Shown: positions 25,810-33,785 of the stretch, piece by piece
Numbering within the stretch: the first letter of the stretch is position 1
Layout: every line of letters begins with the position of its first letter
NCBI RefSeq assembly: GCF_030159855.1
Contig: NZ_BSNG01000001.1
Coordinates: 2,914,001-2,978,000, forward strand
Length of the DNA stretch: 64,000 nucleotides
Reading direction: 5' to 3'
Origin: Devosia yakushimensis
GTDB lineage: Bacteria > Pseudomonadota > Alphaproteobacteria > Rhizobiales > Devosiaceae
Notes under the pieces: model-generated
Told to the model about the DNA's origin: nothing
Database searches by the model: none
What the model saw: only the letters and a program-made list of their open reading frames with translations
Program-made: the position numbers and the translations under genes

Positions 25810-25962
25810 ATGACACATCTGGATACATCCGATATCAAGGCGACACGGCTGGCGGCCCATCGCTCGGCGCAGATGCAGCGGGCACAGACCATGCTGATGG
25901 CGGCAGGGCTGGCGGCGCTGGGCATTGTGGCGGTGGCGGCTTCGATGATGGCGGTGTTTTAG
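25810..25962 (+). CDS. Tiny single-pass membrane protein (50 residues)
   Basis: An ATG at 25810 behind AGGGGCGGCAA starts a 50-codon frame. It has a polar, basic N-terminus (MTHLDTSDIKATRLAAHRSA) and a hydrophobic C-terminal helix (MLMAAGLAALGIVAVAASMM). It lies in the divergent gap between uxaC and the tctD homologue. No family is recognised. Its architecture resembles the 54-residue protein encoded on the other side of uxaC. Confidence 0.55.
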   Translation: MTHLDTSDIKATRLAAHRSAQMQRAQTMLMAAGLAALGIVAVAASMMAVF

Positions 25963-25988
25963 CACTTGGCGTCGTGCGGAGGAGAGAA

Positions 25989-26150
25989 CCCCTCACCCTG
26001 ACTTTCTGCTGAACGCAGAAAGTCTGTCTTAGCCATTCAAGCATAGCTCTCATGGCCTTCTCATTTCAAATCGCTCCACCGGAGCGATTTGCCCTGCGGG
26101 ACAACTCGAAGTCCCGCAAGGGGCGAGGGTTGAGCCCTGTGGCTCGCGAG
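25989..26150. repeat. Compound hairpin leader before tctD (family D and others)
   Basis: Three stem-loops follow one another. GACTTTCTGC, TGAAC, GCAGAAAGTC (26000-26024) is a perfect 10-bp stem. CAAATCGCTCC, ACC, GGAGCGATTTG (26067-26091) is a perfect 11-bp stem. GCGGGAC, AACTCGAA, GTCCCGC (26097-26118) is a 7-bp stem. All lie upstream of the tctD start at 26184. The first is shared with the glpK leader. Confidence 0.7.
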
Positions 26151-26183
26151 CATAGGGTGCCGGCGGGGAGACCATCGGCGCTG

Positions 26184-26855
26184 ATGCGAATATTGCTTGT
26201 CGAAGACAATGAGGATTTGGGCGAGGCCATCGAAAAGCGCCTGCGCACGGCTGGACACTCCGTGGAATGGGTGCGGGACGGCAATGATGTGGTGCCGGCC
26301 GCCGAGGGGGATGCGTTCGATGCGGTGGCGCTCGATCTGATGCTGCCCAATCGCGACGGGATCGGGCTGATCGCCGAATTGCGCAAGCGTAAGTTCAATG
26401 CACCCATTCTGGTGATTACGGCGCGCTCGGAAATCGATGACAAGGTGAGCCTGCTCGATCTGGGGGCGGATGATTATCTGGTCAAGCCCTTCGACCTGCG
26501 CGAGCTGGAAGCGCGGCTGCGGGCGCTGATGCGGCGGACGGGCGGGCAGACATCGAGCACGCTGGGTGTGGGCAATCTCGAACTGGATATGGCCGGGCTC
26601 AATGCGGCGATTGGCGGCAAATCGCTGGAGCTGGGGAGGCGCGAATTCCGGCTGCTGGAAATTCTGGTGACCAATGCGGGCAAGGTGGTGCCCAAGGAAC
26701 GGCTGATGAACCAGCTGTTCAATTTCGATGAAGCTGTGTCGGTCAATGCGCTGGAGCTGCATATTTCGCGGCTGCGCAAGAAGCTGGAAGCGGCGAGTAT
26801 TGAAATCGGGACAGTGCGCGGCGTGGGGTATGTGCTGCGGGCGCCGCATGGGTAG
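26184..26855 (+). CDS. tctD: OmpR-family response regulator, TctD type
   Basis: A 223-residue regulator. The receiver domain is MRILLVEDNEDLGEAIEKRL, with phosphoacceptor D51 in VALDLMLPNRDG and lysine in VKPFDLREL. The winged-helix DNA-binding domain contains LGRREFRLLEILVTNAGKVV and ends VRGVGYVLRAP. It is paired with the downstream kinase and lies 3-6 kb from tctCBA, as in other TctD/TctE loci that induce tricarboxylate uptake. The start at 26184 is the receiver-domain ATG. The leader contains three stacked hairpins. Confidence 0.92.
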   Translation: MRILLVEDNEDLGEAIEKRLRTAGHSVEWVRDGNDVVPAAEGDAFDAVALDLMLPNRDGIGLIAELRKRKFNAPILVITARSEIDDKVSLLDLGADDYLVKPFDLRELEARLRALMRRTGGQTSSTLGVGNLELDMAGLNAAIGGKSLELGRREFRLLEILVTNAGKVVPKERLMNQLFNFDEAVSVNALELHISRLRKKLEAASIEIGTVRGVGYVLRAPHG

Positions 26856-26913
26856 GATGCAGCATCCTACCTATGCCGAGGAACGCGCTTCGAAATCGCG
26901 GCTCTCGCCACCC

Positions 26914-26946
26914 GTCCCTGCCCTCCCCATCAAGGGGAGGGTGGAC
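26914..26946. repeat. Family B palindromic repeat between tctD and the kinase gene
   Basis: CTGCCCTCCCCATCAAGGGG then AGGGTGG. It lies inside the tctD-kinase spacer, so the transcript of this operon carries the hairpin. Confidence 0.6.
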
Positions 26947-26971
26947 CCAGTGGCTGGGACTGGATGGTGCC

Positions 26972-29434
26972 ATGCCCACTAGTTTTTCCATTCGGCGGCG
27001 GATTTTGGCGTTGGCGGTGGCGTTGCTGCTGGGGGCGGCGGTAATCCTGGTGGTGTTTATCCGCGATTATGCGGAGCGGGCCGCCGATCGGGCGTTTGAT
27101 CGGTTGCTGGCGGCGTCGGCGCTGACGATTGCCGGGGCGGTGCAGGTGGAAAATGATGCGGTGATCGTGGAATTGCCGTTTGCTTCGTTTGGCATGTTTT
27201 CGGGCCGGGACCGGGTGTTTTATGCGGTGGAAGACCCGCGGGGGCGGGCGGTGACCGGGTACGACGATCTGTCGGCCAATCTGGAGGAAATGCAGTCGGC
27301 GGGGCCGGTATTTCAGGATGCGATGTATCGCGGCGAGCTGGTGCGGGTGGCCAGCGTTGGGCGGTTGACCTCGTCGGCAAGCGAGACCGATTGGGTGACC
27401 ATTCATGTGGCCGAGACGCAGAATGAGCGCGAGGCGCTGGCCAATGAGATTTTGGGCAATGCCATCGTGCCGGTGGTGGCGCTGACGCTGCTGGCGGTGG
27501 GGCTGGTGTGGTTTGGCATTGGGCGGATGTTTGCGCCGCTTTATCAGCTGGAGCAGGCTTTGCGCGGGCGGGCGCCGGATGATCTGTCGCCGCTGGATGT
27601 GCCGGTGCCGGTGGAGGTGAGCCAGCTGGTGGGGGCACTCAATGCCTTCATGGCGCGGCTGGGCAGCAGCATGGAGCGGCTGAGCGGGCTGGTGGCTGAA
27701 GCGGCGCATGAAGTGCGCACGCCGCTCGCCTCGCTGCGCGCGCAGGCGGAAGTGGCGATGGACGAGCAGGACCCGGATGCGCTGCGCCGGCGGGTGGGGC
27801 GGATACACCAGGGGGCGATCCAGGCCAGCCAATTGGTGTCGCAATTACTGATGGACGCGACCATTTCCCATCGCCTGGAAAACCAGGAGAGCGACACGAC
27901 GCCGTTTGGCGCGGTGATCGAGGATGTGCGGCAGCGGCTGGACGGGGATCAATCGGCGCGGCTCAGCCTCGATATTCCCGAGGCGGTTGCAGTGGCACAA
28001 ATCCGCGGGGATCGGGTGGCGCTGCGGGAGATGGTCCGCAATGTGGTCGATAATGCCATGGTCTATTCGGAGGGGTCGGTTTCCATCGCCGGAGCGGTGG
28101 CAGATGGGGTGCTGACCATGGTGGTGACCGATAGCGGGCCGGGCATTCCCGATACCGAAAAGGGCGTGGTGCTGGAGCGGTTCAAGCGGGGCAGCAGTTC
28201 CAGCGCCAAGGTGGGGTCGGGGCTGGGGCTATCCATCGTCAAGCGGGTGGTGGAGGCGCATCGCGGGGTGTTGCGGCTCAGGGACCGGAAGGGCGGTGGG
28301 CTGGCGGTGGAGATCGAATTGCCGCTGGTGGGACGCAATCCCAAGCTTGAGCAGATGCGCAAGGCGCTGGGGAGCGTCGCCATGCTGGCGCTGTGCCTGG
28401 TGCTGGTGCAGCCGGATCAGGCTTGGGCTGTTGAATCCCGGTATCCGGCGCCGGATGGCAGCAGCGAGGAGGTGCTGACCATATTGGGGGTGACCGATAC
28501 GCCGCTGTTTGCCCAGTTCGTGGCGGGGTTTCAGCTGCGCTGGCCGGGCGTGACGGTCATTTATGAAGAGACCGATTCCGTGCCGCTTTATGAGCGGTTT
28601 CTCGCGGGGGATACCGACCCCAAGCCGGATCTGGTGATCAGTTCGGCCTCGGACCTGCAGGTGAAGCTCGCCAATGACGGCTATGCCTTGGCCTATGACA
28701 GCCCCTATCTGGCACAGCTGCCGGAATGGGCGCATTGGCGCAATGAGTTGTTCGGGTTCACGTTCGAGCCGGCGGTGATCATCTACAATCCCAGCCTGAT
28801 CGCGCCCGAGGAGGTGCCGCGCACCCATCTGACGCTGGCTGAATTGCTGGAGAACCAGACGGCACGGTTCCGCGGCAAGATCGCCACCTATCATATCGGG
28901 GTTTCCGGGGTGGGCTATCTGCTGGCGGCGCAGGACCAGACGATTTCGTCGAACTTCTGGCGGCTGGCGGCGGCGTTTGGCCGGGTGGGGGCGCAATTCA
29001 GCGGGTCGAGCCCGGCCATTCTCAATGGCGTGGCCGATGGCTCGCTGGCGCTTGGGTATAATGTGCTGGGCTCTTATGCCTTTGCGCGCAAGGCGGCGGG
29101 GGCCAATATCGAAATCGTGGTGCCCGATGATTATGTGCTGGTACTGACGCGATCCATGATGATCCCGCGCGATGCGCCCTATCCTGAATTGGGCAAGGCA
29201 TTTGTGGACTTTGCCTTGTCGCCCGAGGGGCAGGCCATTGCGGCGGGGCAGACGGCGCTGGGCTCGGTGGTGCCGGGCGGCAGTGGAGATTGGAGCAGCG
29301 AGGCCATTGCGGCGCGGGGGCGCGGGGTGATCCAGCCGATTCCGCTGGGGCCGGCGCTGCTGGTGGCGCTGGACCAGCAGAGGAAGCGGCGGTTTTTGGA
29401 TACGTGGCAGGAGATTGTTTCGCCCAAGCCGTGA
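26972..29434 (+). CDS. tctE: TctE-type sensor histidine kinase continuing in frame into a periplasmic solute-binding protein
   Basis: An 820-residue protein. Residues 11-30 and 163-183 are membrane helices around a periplasmic sensor. A HAMP-like linker follows, then HisKA with H246 in EAAHEVRTPLASL, and HATPase with DNAMVYSEG, DSGPGIPD and GSGLGLSIVK. The kinase would normally end near residue 452. Instead the frame goes on through a third hydrophobic stretch (466-480, ending QAWA) into a type 2 periplasmic binding protein (about 495-820) of the iron/small-molecule ABC kind, not TctC-like. An internal ATG (M462, base 28355) could start a separate exported protein with signal sequence MRKALGSVAMLALCLVLV. 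Confidence 0.88.
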   Translation: MPTSFSIRRRILALAVALLLGAAVILVVFIRDYAERAADRAFDRLLAASALTIAGAVQVENDAVIVELPFASFGMFSGRDRVFYAVEDPRGRAVTGYDDLSANLEEMQSAGPVFQDAMYRGELVRVASVGRLTSSASETDWVTIHVAETQNEREALANEILGNAIVPVVALTLLAVGLVWFGIGRMFAPLYQLEQALRGRAPDDLSPLDVPVPVEVSQLVGALNAFMARLGSSMERLSGLVAEAAHEVRTPLASLRAQAEVAMDEQDPDALRRRVGRIHQGAIQASQLVSQLLMDATISHRLENQESDTTPFGAVIEDVRQRLDGDQSARLSLDIPEAVAVAQIRGDRVALREMVRNVVDNAMVYSEGSVSIAGAVADGVLTMVVTDSGPGIPDTEKGVVLERFKRGSSSSAKVGSGLGLSIVKRVVEAHRGVLRLRDRKGGGLAVEIELPLVGRNPKLEQMRKALGSVAMLALCLVLVQPDQAWAVESRYPAPDGSSEEVLTILGVTDTPLFAQFVAGFQLRWPGVTVIYEETDSVPLYERFLAGDTDPKPDLVISSASDLQVKLANDGYALAYDSPYLAQLPEWAHWRNELFGFTFEPAVIIYNPSLIAPEEVPRTHLTLAELLENQTARFRGKIATYHIGVSGVGYLLAAQDQTISSNFWRLAAAFGRVGAQFSGSSPAILNGVADGSLALGYNVLGSYAFARKAAGANIEIVVPDDYVLVLTRSMMIPRDAPYPELGKAFVDFALSPEGQAIAAGQTALGSVVPGGSGDWSSEAIAARGRGVIQPIPLGPALLVALDQQRKRRFLDTWQEIVSPKP

Positions 29435-29631
29435 GAAAATCCATGCACCCAGCGCATGGCAGCGGGTGGTTATTTGGAATATCGCCTGAAAACGGCCGTT
29501 TGCGGCAGGCCATTCGCGCTGAATGCATGGCTGGAATGATGGAATTGCCCTACCGGTCTGGGGCAGATGGGCCCATTTACACTCTCATGAAAGCGCGCGG
29601 CGATCTGGCCGGGCCTTGAGAGGAAATGGCA

Positions 29632-29802
29632 ATGAGCACTCATCGGAACAATCGTTTCTTTGCAGCCCTTGGTACCTTCGTGGAAGTGTTCGGCAGCGCT
29701 GCTGCCGTATCCAACGCGGTGGAAGCCGGGCGTGCTCCCAAGGCCAAGCATCTCAAGACCCTTGGCATCGACGCTGACGCTTTCCGTTCGATCGGCAGGT
29801 AA
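29632..29802 (+). CDS. Small basic protein of 56 residues, function unknown
   Basis: An ATG at 29632, eight bases after GAGAGG, begins MSTHRNNRFFAALGTFVEVF and ends HLKTLGIDADAFRSIGR. It has a hydrophobic N-terminal helix and an EAGRAPKAKHLKTLGID C-terminus of the kind seen in small conserved rhizobial proteins. I do not know the family name. It is followed by a strong hairpin terminator. An in-frame ATG six bases upstream is too close to the ribosome-binding site. Confidence 0.7.
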   Translation: MSTHRNNRFFAALGTFVEVFGSAAAVSNAVEAGRAPKAKHLKTLGIDADAFRSIGR

Positions 29803-29871
29803 GTCTCCCTGCTCGAAGCGGGGCGCTGGCCCCTCCCTGTGCGACCCGTATCGAGTTGTCGATCGACGTGA

Positions 29872-29909
29872 AAAAGCCCGGATACCCTTGATTGGGTATC
29901 CGGGCTTTT
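29872..29909. terminator. Bidirectional rho-independent terminator
   Basis: A perfect 16-bp stem, AAAAGCCCGGATACCC and GGGTATCCGGGCTTTT, with a TTGATT loop. A/T tracts at both ends let it stop the small + gene and the convergent tctA transcript. Confidence 0.95.
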
Positions 29910-29925
29910 GCTTTACCAGCCAGGA

Positions 29926-31473
29926 TCAGTCCTCGTTGGCGGCGAGCGAACTGAGCACGGCGCCCCTGCCCCGCAGGCGCATGATCAGCGGCAGGACGAT
30001 GGCGACGATCGCGACGGCGTACATCGTCACAGCAATCGGGGAATGGACCAGGATGATCGGATCGCCCTGGCTGATGGCCAGCGCCCGGCGCAGTTGCTGC
30101 TCGGCCATGGGGCCGAGAATGAGCCCGACGACGACCGGGGCGATTGGGTAATCGAAGCGGCGCAGCAGATAACCCAGAAGGCCGAAGACCAGCAACATGC
30201 CCAGCTCGAACGAGAACGGGATGGGGCCGAGCCGCCCGGACATGGCGCCATTGGCGCCGATCGTGCCCAGGGTGGCAAAGACCAGAATGCCGGCATAGAG
30301 CCAGGGCTTGGGAATGGTCAGCAGCCGCACCCAGAGACCGATCAGCGGCAGGTTGAGCACCAGCAGCATGAGATTGGCGACGAGGAGGCTGGCGATCAGT
30401 GACCAGACCAGGGGCGCGTTATTGGCGAACAACAAGGGGCCGGGCTGGAGCCCGAATTGCTGGAAGCCCGCCAGCATGATGGCGGCGGTGGCCGAGGTGG
30501 GCAGGCCCAAAGTCAGCAGCGGCACGAGCGTGCCGGCGGCCGAGGCATTGTTGGCGGCCTCGGGCCCGGCGACGCCTTCGATGGCGCCCTGGCCGAATTC
30601 CTCGGGATGCTTGGTGAGGCGCTTTTCGGTGGCATAGGAAAAGAAGGTGCCGATTTCGGCGCCGCCGGCCGGCATGGCGCCGATGGGGAAGCCGATCAGC
30701 GTGCCGCGCAGCCAGGCGCCCCAGGAGCGTTTCCAATCCTCAAGCGTCATCCAGACCGAGCCTTTGACCGCCAGCACCTCTTCCTTGATCTGGTTGGGAT
30801 TGGCGGCAATGGCCAGGGTTTCGCCAATGGCAAAGAGCGCCACAGCAAGAGTAGTGACCTCGATGCCGTCGAGCAGGTCGGGAATGCCGAAGGCGAGGCG
30901 CGACTGGCCGGTTTGCAGGTCGATGCCGATTACGCCGAGGCCCAGGCCAATGAACAAGGCCGTAATGCCGCGCAGGGCGCTATTGCCGAAGGCGGCCGAG
31001 ACGGTGATGAAGGCCAGCACCATCAGCGCGAAATAATCGGCGGGGCCGAAGGACAAAGCCACTTTGACCACCCAGGGGGCGATGAAGGCGAGCGCCAGTG
31101 TGGCGATGAGACCGGCGACGAAGGAGCCGATGGCGGCGGTGGCAAGCGCGGGACCGCCACGGCCCTTGCGGGCCATTTTATTGCCCTCGAGCGCGGTGAC
31201 GATGGAGGCGCTTTCGCCTGGCGTGTTGAGCAGGATGGAGGTGGTCGAGCCGCCATACATGCCGCCGTAATAGATGCCGGCAAACATGATCAGCGAGCCG
31301 GTGGGATCGAGCCGATAGGTGACGGGCAGCAGCAGCGCCACAGTCAGCGCCGGGCCGATGCCGGGCAGCACGCCGACGGCGGTGCCCAGGGTCACGCCGA
31401 TCAGGCCATAGATGAGATTTTGCCACTGCAGGGCGGCAACGAGCCCCTGGGCGAGCAGACCGAAGGTATCCAT
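29926..31473 (-). CDS. tctA: Tripartite tricarboxylate transporter, large membrane subunit
   Basis: A 515-residue protein with about 11-12 membrane helices. TctA motifs include LPGIGPALTVALLLPVTYRL near residue 40, YGGMYGGSTTSILLNTPGE near 70, and FPIGAMPAGGAEIGTFFSYA near 260. It forms the transport channel that moves citrate-like or other carboxylates delivered by TctC, driven by an ion gradient. It is last of the minus-strand operon tctC-tctB-tctA, 15 bases after tctB. Confidence 0.95.
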   Translation of the reverse strand: MDTFGLLAQGLVAALQWQNLIYGLIGVTLGTAVGVLPGIGPALTVALLLPVTYRLDPTGSLIMFAGIYYGGMYGGSTTSILLNTPGESASIVTALEGNKMARKGRGGPALATAAIGSFVAGLIATLALAFIAPWVVKVALSFGPADYFALMVLAFITVSAAFGNSALRGITALFIGLGLGVIGIDLQTGQSRLAFGIPDLLDGIEVTTLAVALFAIGETLAIAANPNQIKEEVLAVKGSVWMTLEDWKRSWGAWLRGTLIGFPIGAMPAGGAEIGTFFSYATEKRLTKHPEEFGQGAIEGVAGPEAANNASAAGTLVPLLTLGLPTSATAAIMLAGFQQFGLQPGPLLFANNAPLVWSLIASLLVANLMLLVLNLPLIGLWVRLLTIPKPWLYAGILVFATLGTIGANGAMSGRLGPIPFSFELGMLLVFGLLGYLLRRFDYPIAPVVVGLILGPMAEQQLRRALAISQGDPIILVHSPIAVTMYAVAIVAIVLPLIMRLRGRGAVLSSLAANED

Positions 31474-31488
31474 GTCAGCGCCTTCCGA

Positions 31489-31974
31489 TCAGGGAACGAG
31501 ACGTTCAAGCGGGCCCGTGGGCAGGGAAAGCTGCAGGCCGCGCGAAAAAATGAACCAGACGACGAAGGCAAAGACCACGCCGATGGGGATGGTCTGCCAG
31601 AGCGGACCGCGCCCAAAACCCTTGGCCGTGAAGGCAAAGAGAATGCCGGTGGCGATCGAGAAGCCGGCCCAGCCCAACAGCAGCAATTGGGCGACGAGCC
31701 CGCCGACAATCCAGGCCATGGGGCCGTAATTGTCGCGTTCGCGCGCCGGGAAGGTGCCGCGAAAGGCGGCAAAGGCCGTGCCGATGGCGAGAATGATCAA
31801 ACCGCCGGCAATGACATAGGGGAAAACGGTGGGCCCGACCCGCGCCTGGATGGGCGGTACGCGCATCATCGAGGTCTGCCAGATGATGACGGCGGCAATG
31901 GCCGCCAGCACCAGCGCTATGACAAGCGCCGCCCCATCGGGGCGGCGCGAGAGATTGTTTTCGCCTGTCGTCAT
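31489..31974 (-). CDS. tctB: Tripartite tricarboxylate transporter, small membrane subunit
   Basis: A 161-residue protein with four hydrophobic helices, the expected size and topology for TctB. It includes IARLGPTVFPY-like VGPTVFPYVIAGGLIILAIG and a C-terminal amphipathic helix. Its start overlaps the tctC stop by 4 bases (ATGA), which indicates translational coupling. Confidence 0.92.
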   Translation of the reverse strand: MTTGENNLSRRPDGAALVIALVLAAIAAVIIWQTSMMRVPPIQARVGPTVFPYVIAGGLIILAIGTAFAAFRGTFPARERDNYGPMAWIVGGLVAQLLLLGWAGFSIATGILFAFTAKGFGRGPLWQTIPIGVVFAFVVWFIFSRGLQLSLPTGPLERLVP

Positions 31975-32915
31975 TGCACCAGGCCAATGTCTTTCAGGAT
32001 GGCCGTGGTGGCTTCGGTATCAGCGGCGAGCTGGGTGTCGAAGTCCGCGCCAGCGAGATACATGTCGGCCCAGCCCTTGGTGGCAAGCGCGGTCTTCCAG
32101 GCTTCCGAATTGACCATCTTGTCGATATCGGCGGTGATGGCGGCCTTCTGCTCATCGGTGATGCCGGGGGCAGCAGCGACCATGCGCCAGTTTTCAACGA
32201 CGAGATCAACACCCGATTCGCTCAGGGTCGGGATATCAGAGCCTTCGAGGCGGGTTGCGCCGGTCGAAGCCAGGGCGCGCAGATCGCCGGACTGGATCTG
32301 GGCGTCGAATTCACCAAGGCCGGAAATGCCGACGGTGACCTGACCGCCAAGCACGGCTGCCAGGGCTTCGCCACCGCCCGAATAGGCGATGTAGTTGACC
32401 GTGGTCGGATCGACGCCAACGGTCTTGGCGAAGAGGCCGGCCGCGATATGGTCGACGCCACCGGCCGAACCGCCGGCCCAGGACACCGAACCGGGATCGG
32501 CCTTGAGTTTGGCGACGAGATCATCAACGGTTTGCAGCTCGGAGGCGGCAGGCACGACGATGACGTCGGATTCGCCGGTGAGGCGGGCGATGGGGGTGAC
32601 ATTGGCCAGCGAGACGGGCGAGGCATTGGTGAGGATTGCGCCCACCATGACATAGCCGCCAACGATCAGTGCATTGGGATTGGCGTTATACTGATTGACG
32701 AACTGGGCGAGGCCAATGGTGCCACCGGCGCCCGGAACGTTGGTGACCTGGACATTGCCCGAAATACCATCGGCCTGCAGGGCCTCCTGCATGGTGCGGG
32801 CGGTCTGGTCCCAGCCGCCGCCGGGGGCAGCAGGCGCCATGATAGTATAGTCGGCCGCGTAGGCGGGGACCGCGAGTGCACTGGAAACCAGCGCGGCGAG
32901 AAGCAGCTTGTTCAT
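31971..32915 (-). CDS. tctC: Tricarboxylate transporter periplasmic binding protein
   Basis: A 314-residue exported protein with signal peptide MNKLLLAALVSSALAVPAYA. The mature Bug-family domain includes YTIMAPAAPGGGWDQTARTM and WAGGSAGGVDHIAAGLFAKT. The ligand (citrate, tartrate, aconitate or other) is not readable. GGGAGGATCT precedes the ATG at 32915. A candidate activator site and promoter lie 51-84 bases upstream. The ligand-binding domain attached to the nearby kinase is of a different subfamily. Confidence 0.95.
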   Translation of the reverse strand: MNKLLLAALVSSALAVPAYAADYTIMAPAAPGGGWDQTARTMQEALQADGISGNVQVTNVPGAGGTIGLAQFVNQYNANPNALIVGGYVMVGAILTNASPVSLANVTPIARLTGESDVIVVPAASELQTVDDLVAKLKADPGSVSWAGGSAGGVDHIAAGLFAKTVGVDPTTVNYIAYSGGGEALAAVLGGQVTVGISGLGEFDAQIQSGDLRALASTGATRLEGSDIPTLSESGVDLVVENWRMVAAAPGITDEQKAAITADIDKMVNSEAWKTALATKGWADMYLAGADFDTQLAADTEATTAILKDIGLVQ

Positions 32916-32965
32916 AGATCCTCCCATGTAAAAATCCGGACGTCGTTCCGTCCGGCAGGACTGCC

Positions 32966-32999
32966 ATACTAGGGCCGCTCCCTGTCACCGTCCTGTCAC
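32966..32999 (-). promoter_or_regulatory. Candidate TctD operator and promoter for tctCBA
   Basis: The octamer CCTGTCAC occurs at 32981-32988 and again at 32992-32999, an 11-base period as expected for tandem OmpR-family monomers. Read on the tctC strand, the repeat GTGACAGG ends 9 bases before TAGTAT (32971-32966), a good -10 hexamer, and the -35 position falls inside the repeat with no -35 consensus. This is the geometry of an activator-dependent promoter. That TctD binds here is inference. Confidence 0.55.
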
Positions 33000-33135
33000 G
33001 CCGGTTTTGACCGGTCGCGATGTTGGGCGGAGGATTTTCCATGGGCAAGACTGCGCCTGGGGCGGGCAAAAGGCAATCCTTGCCCGCGCTGGCGCGCGGT
33101 GGCACGTTTGCTAGCTAAACCCATGCCAAGGCACC

Positions 33136-33513
33136 ATGACCCGCATCAACTGCATCCCGCCGTCCGAGCTCGCCGCACAGCATCTTGTCGCCGAATATCG
33201 GGAGCTTCCCAGGATTTTCGCGCTGGTGCGCGCGGCCATTGCCCGCGGCGAGCACCCGGACGATCCGAGGAACCCGGCCGAGTATCGCCTGGGCGCGGGA
33301 CATGTCAGGTTCTTCTACCGCCGCCTCGCCTTCCTCGCCAAGCGGCAGGCGGCTCTGGTCGCCGAGATGCGGGTCCGCGGATACCAGCCGCTCTTCACCG
33401 ACACCGACCGGCTGCTGGATGGCTTCCCGGAAATATGGTGCGGCGACTGGCAGCCCACTACGGAGGCGATTGCGATCAACAGAGCGCGCATCGCCGAGCG
33501 ACTTGCGCCATAG
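33136..33513 (+). CDS. denV: Pyrimidine-dimer DNA glycosylase (T4 endonuclease V type)
   Basis: A 125-residue protein that matches T4 endonuclease V collinearly: MTRIN at the start, AEYRELPR, and LGAGHVRFFYRRLAFLAKRQ. The catalytic threonine T2 (N-terminal after Met removal), R3, R22, E23 and R26 are all present. The enzyme cuts the glycosyl bond and backbone at UV-induced cyclobutane dimers. It is slightly shorter than the 138-residue phage protein at the C-terminus. It lies 38 bases from the 3' end of tRNA-Phe. AAGG lies upstream of the ATG. Confidence 0.9.
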   Translation: MTRINCIPPSELAAQHLVAEYRELPRIFALVRAAIARGEHPDDPRNPAEYRLGAGHVRFFYRRLAFLAKRQAALVAEMRVRGYQPLFTDTDRLLDGFPEIWCGDWQPTTEAIAINRARIAERLAP

Positions 33514-33551
33514 CGCAATGCTTTGCCGGACCGCAGTGCTTGAAGAAATTG

Positions 33552-33627
33552 TGGTGCCCGGGACCGGAATCGAACCAGTGACACGCGGATTTTCAATCCG
33601 CTGCTCTACCAACTGAGCTACCCGGGC
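33552..33627 (-). tRNA. tRNA-Phe (anticodon GAA)
   Basis: A 73-base cloverleaf plus encoded CCA. The acceptor stem is GCCCGGG with CCCGGGC, the D-arm TAGCTCAGTTGGTAGAGC, and the anticodon loop TTGAAAA, which gives GAA. The T-arm contains GGTTCGATTCC. CCA occupies 33552-33554. In this order tRNA-Phe normally follows yacG, as here. Confidence 0.97.
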
Positions 33628-33785
33628 AGCGGGGCGGAGATGCCGCCCGGCGCGAAGCCATGGGCCTTATAGGGGAAGGGTTTTTGGCGCGCAAGCGGGA
33701 AAAGGGGGTGTGGAAAAGGAGTTTGGGTGGGGAAGCGGTGGCGCGGCGTGTTCGCTACCATCGGCGTGCGGCGTGCGGCGCGCGG

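Noticed and set aside
30457..32343. A 628-codon open frame on the + strand opposite tctA, tctB and part of tctC
   Set aside because: It is the antisense frame of well-supported genes in GC-rich DNA. It is rich in Gly, Arg, Asp and Gln, with no recognisable domain or ribosome-binding site.
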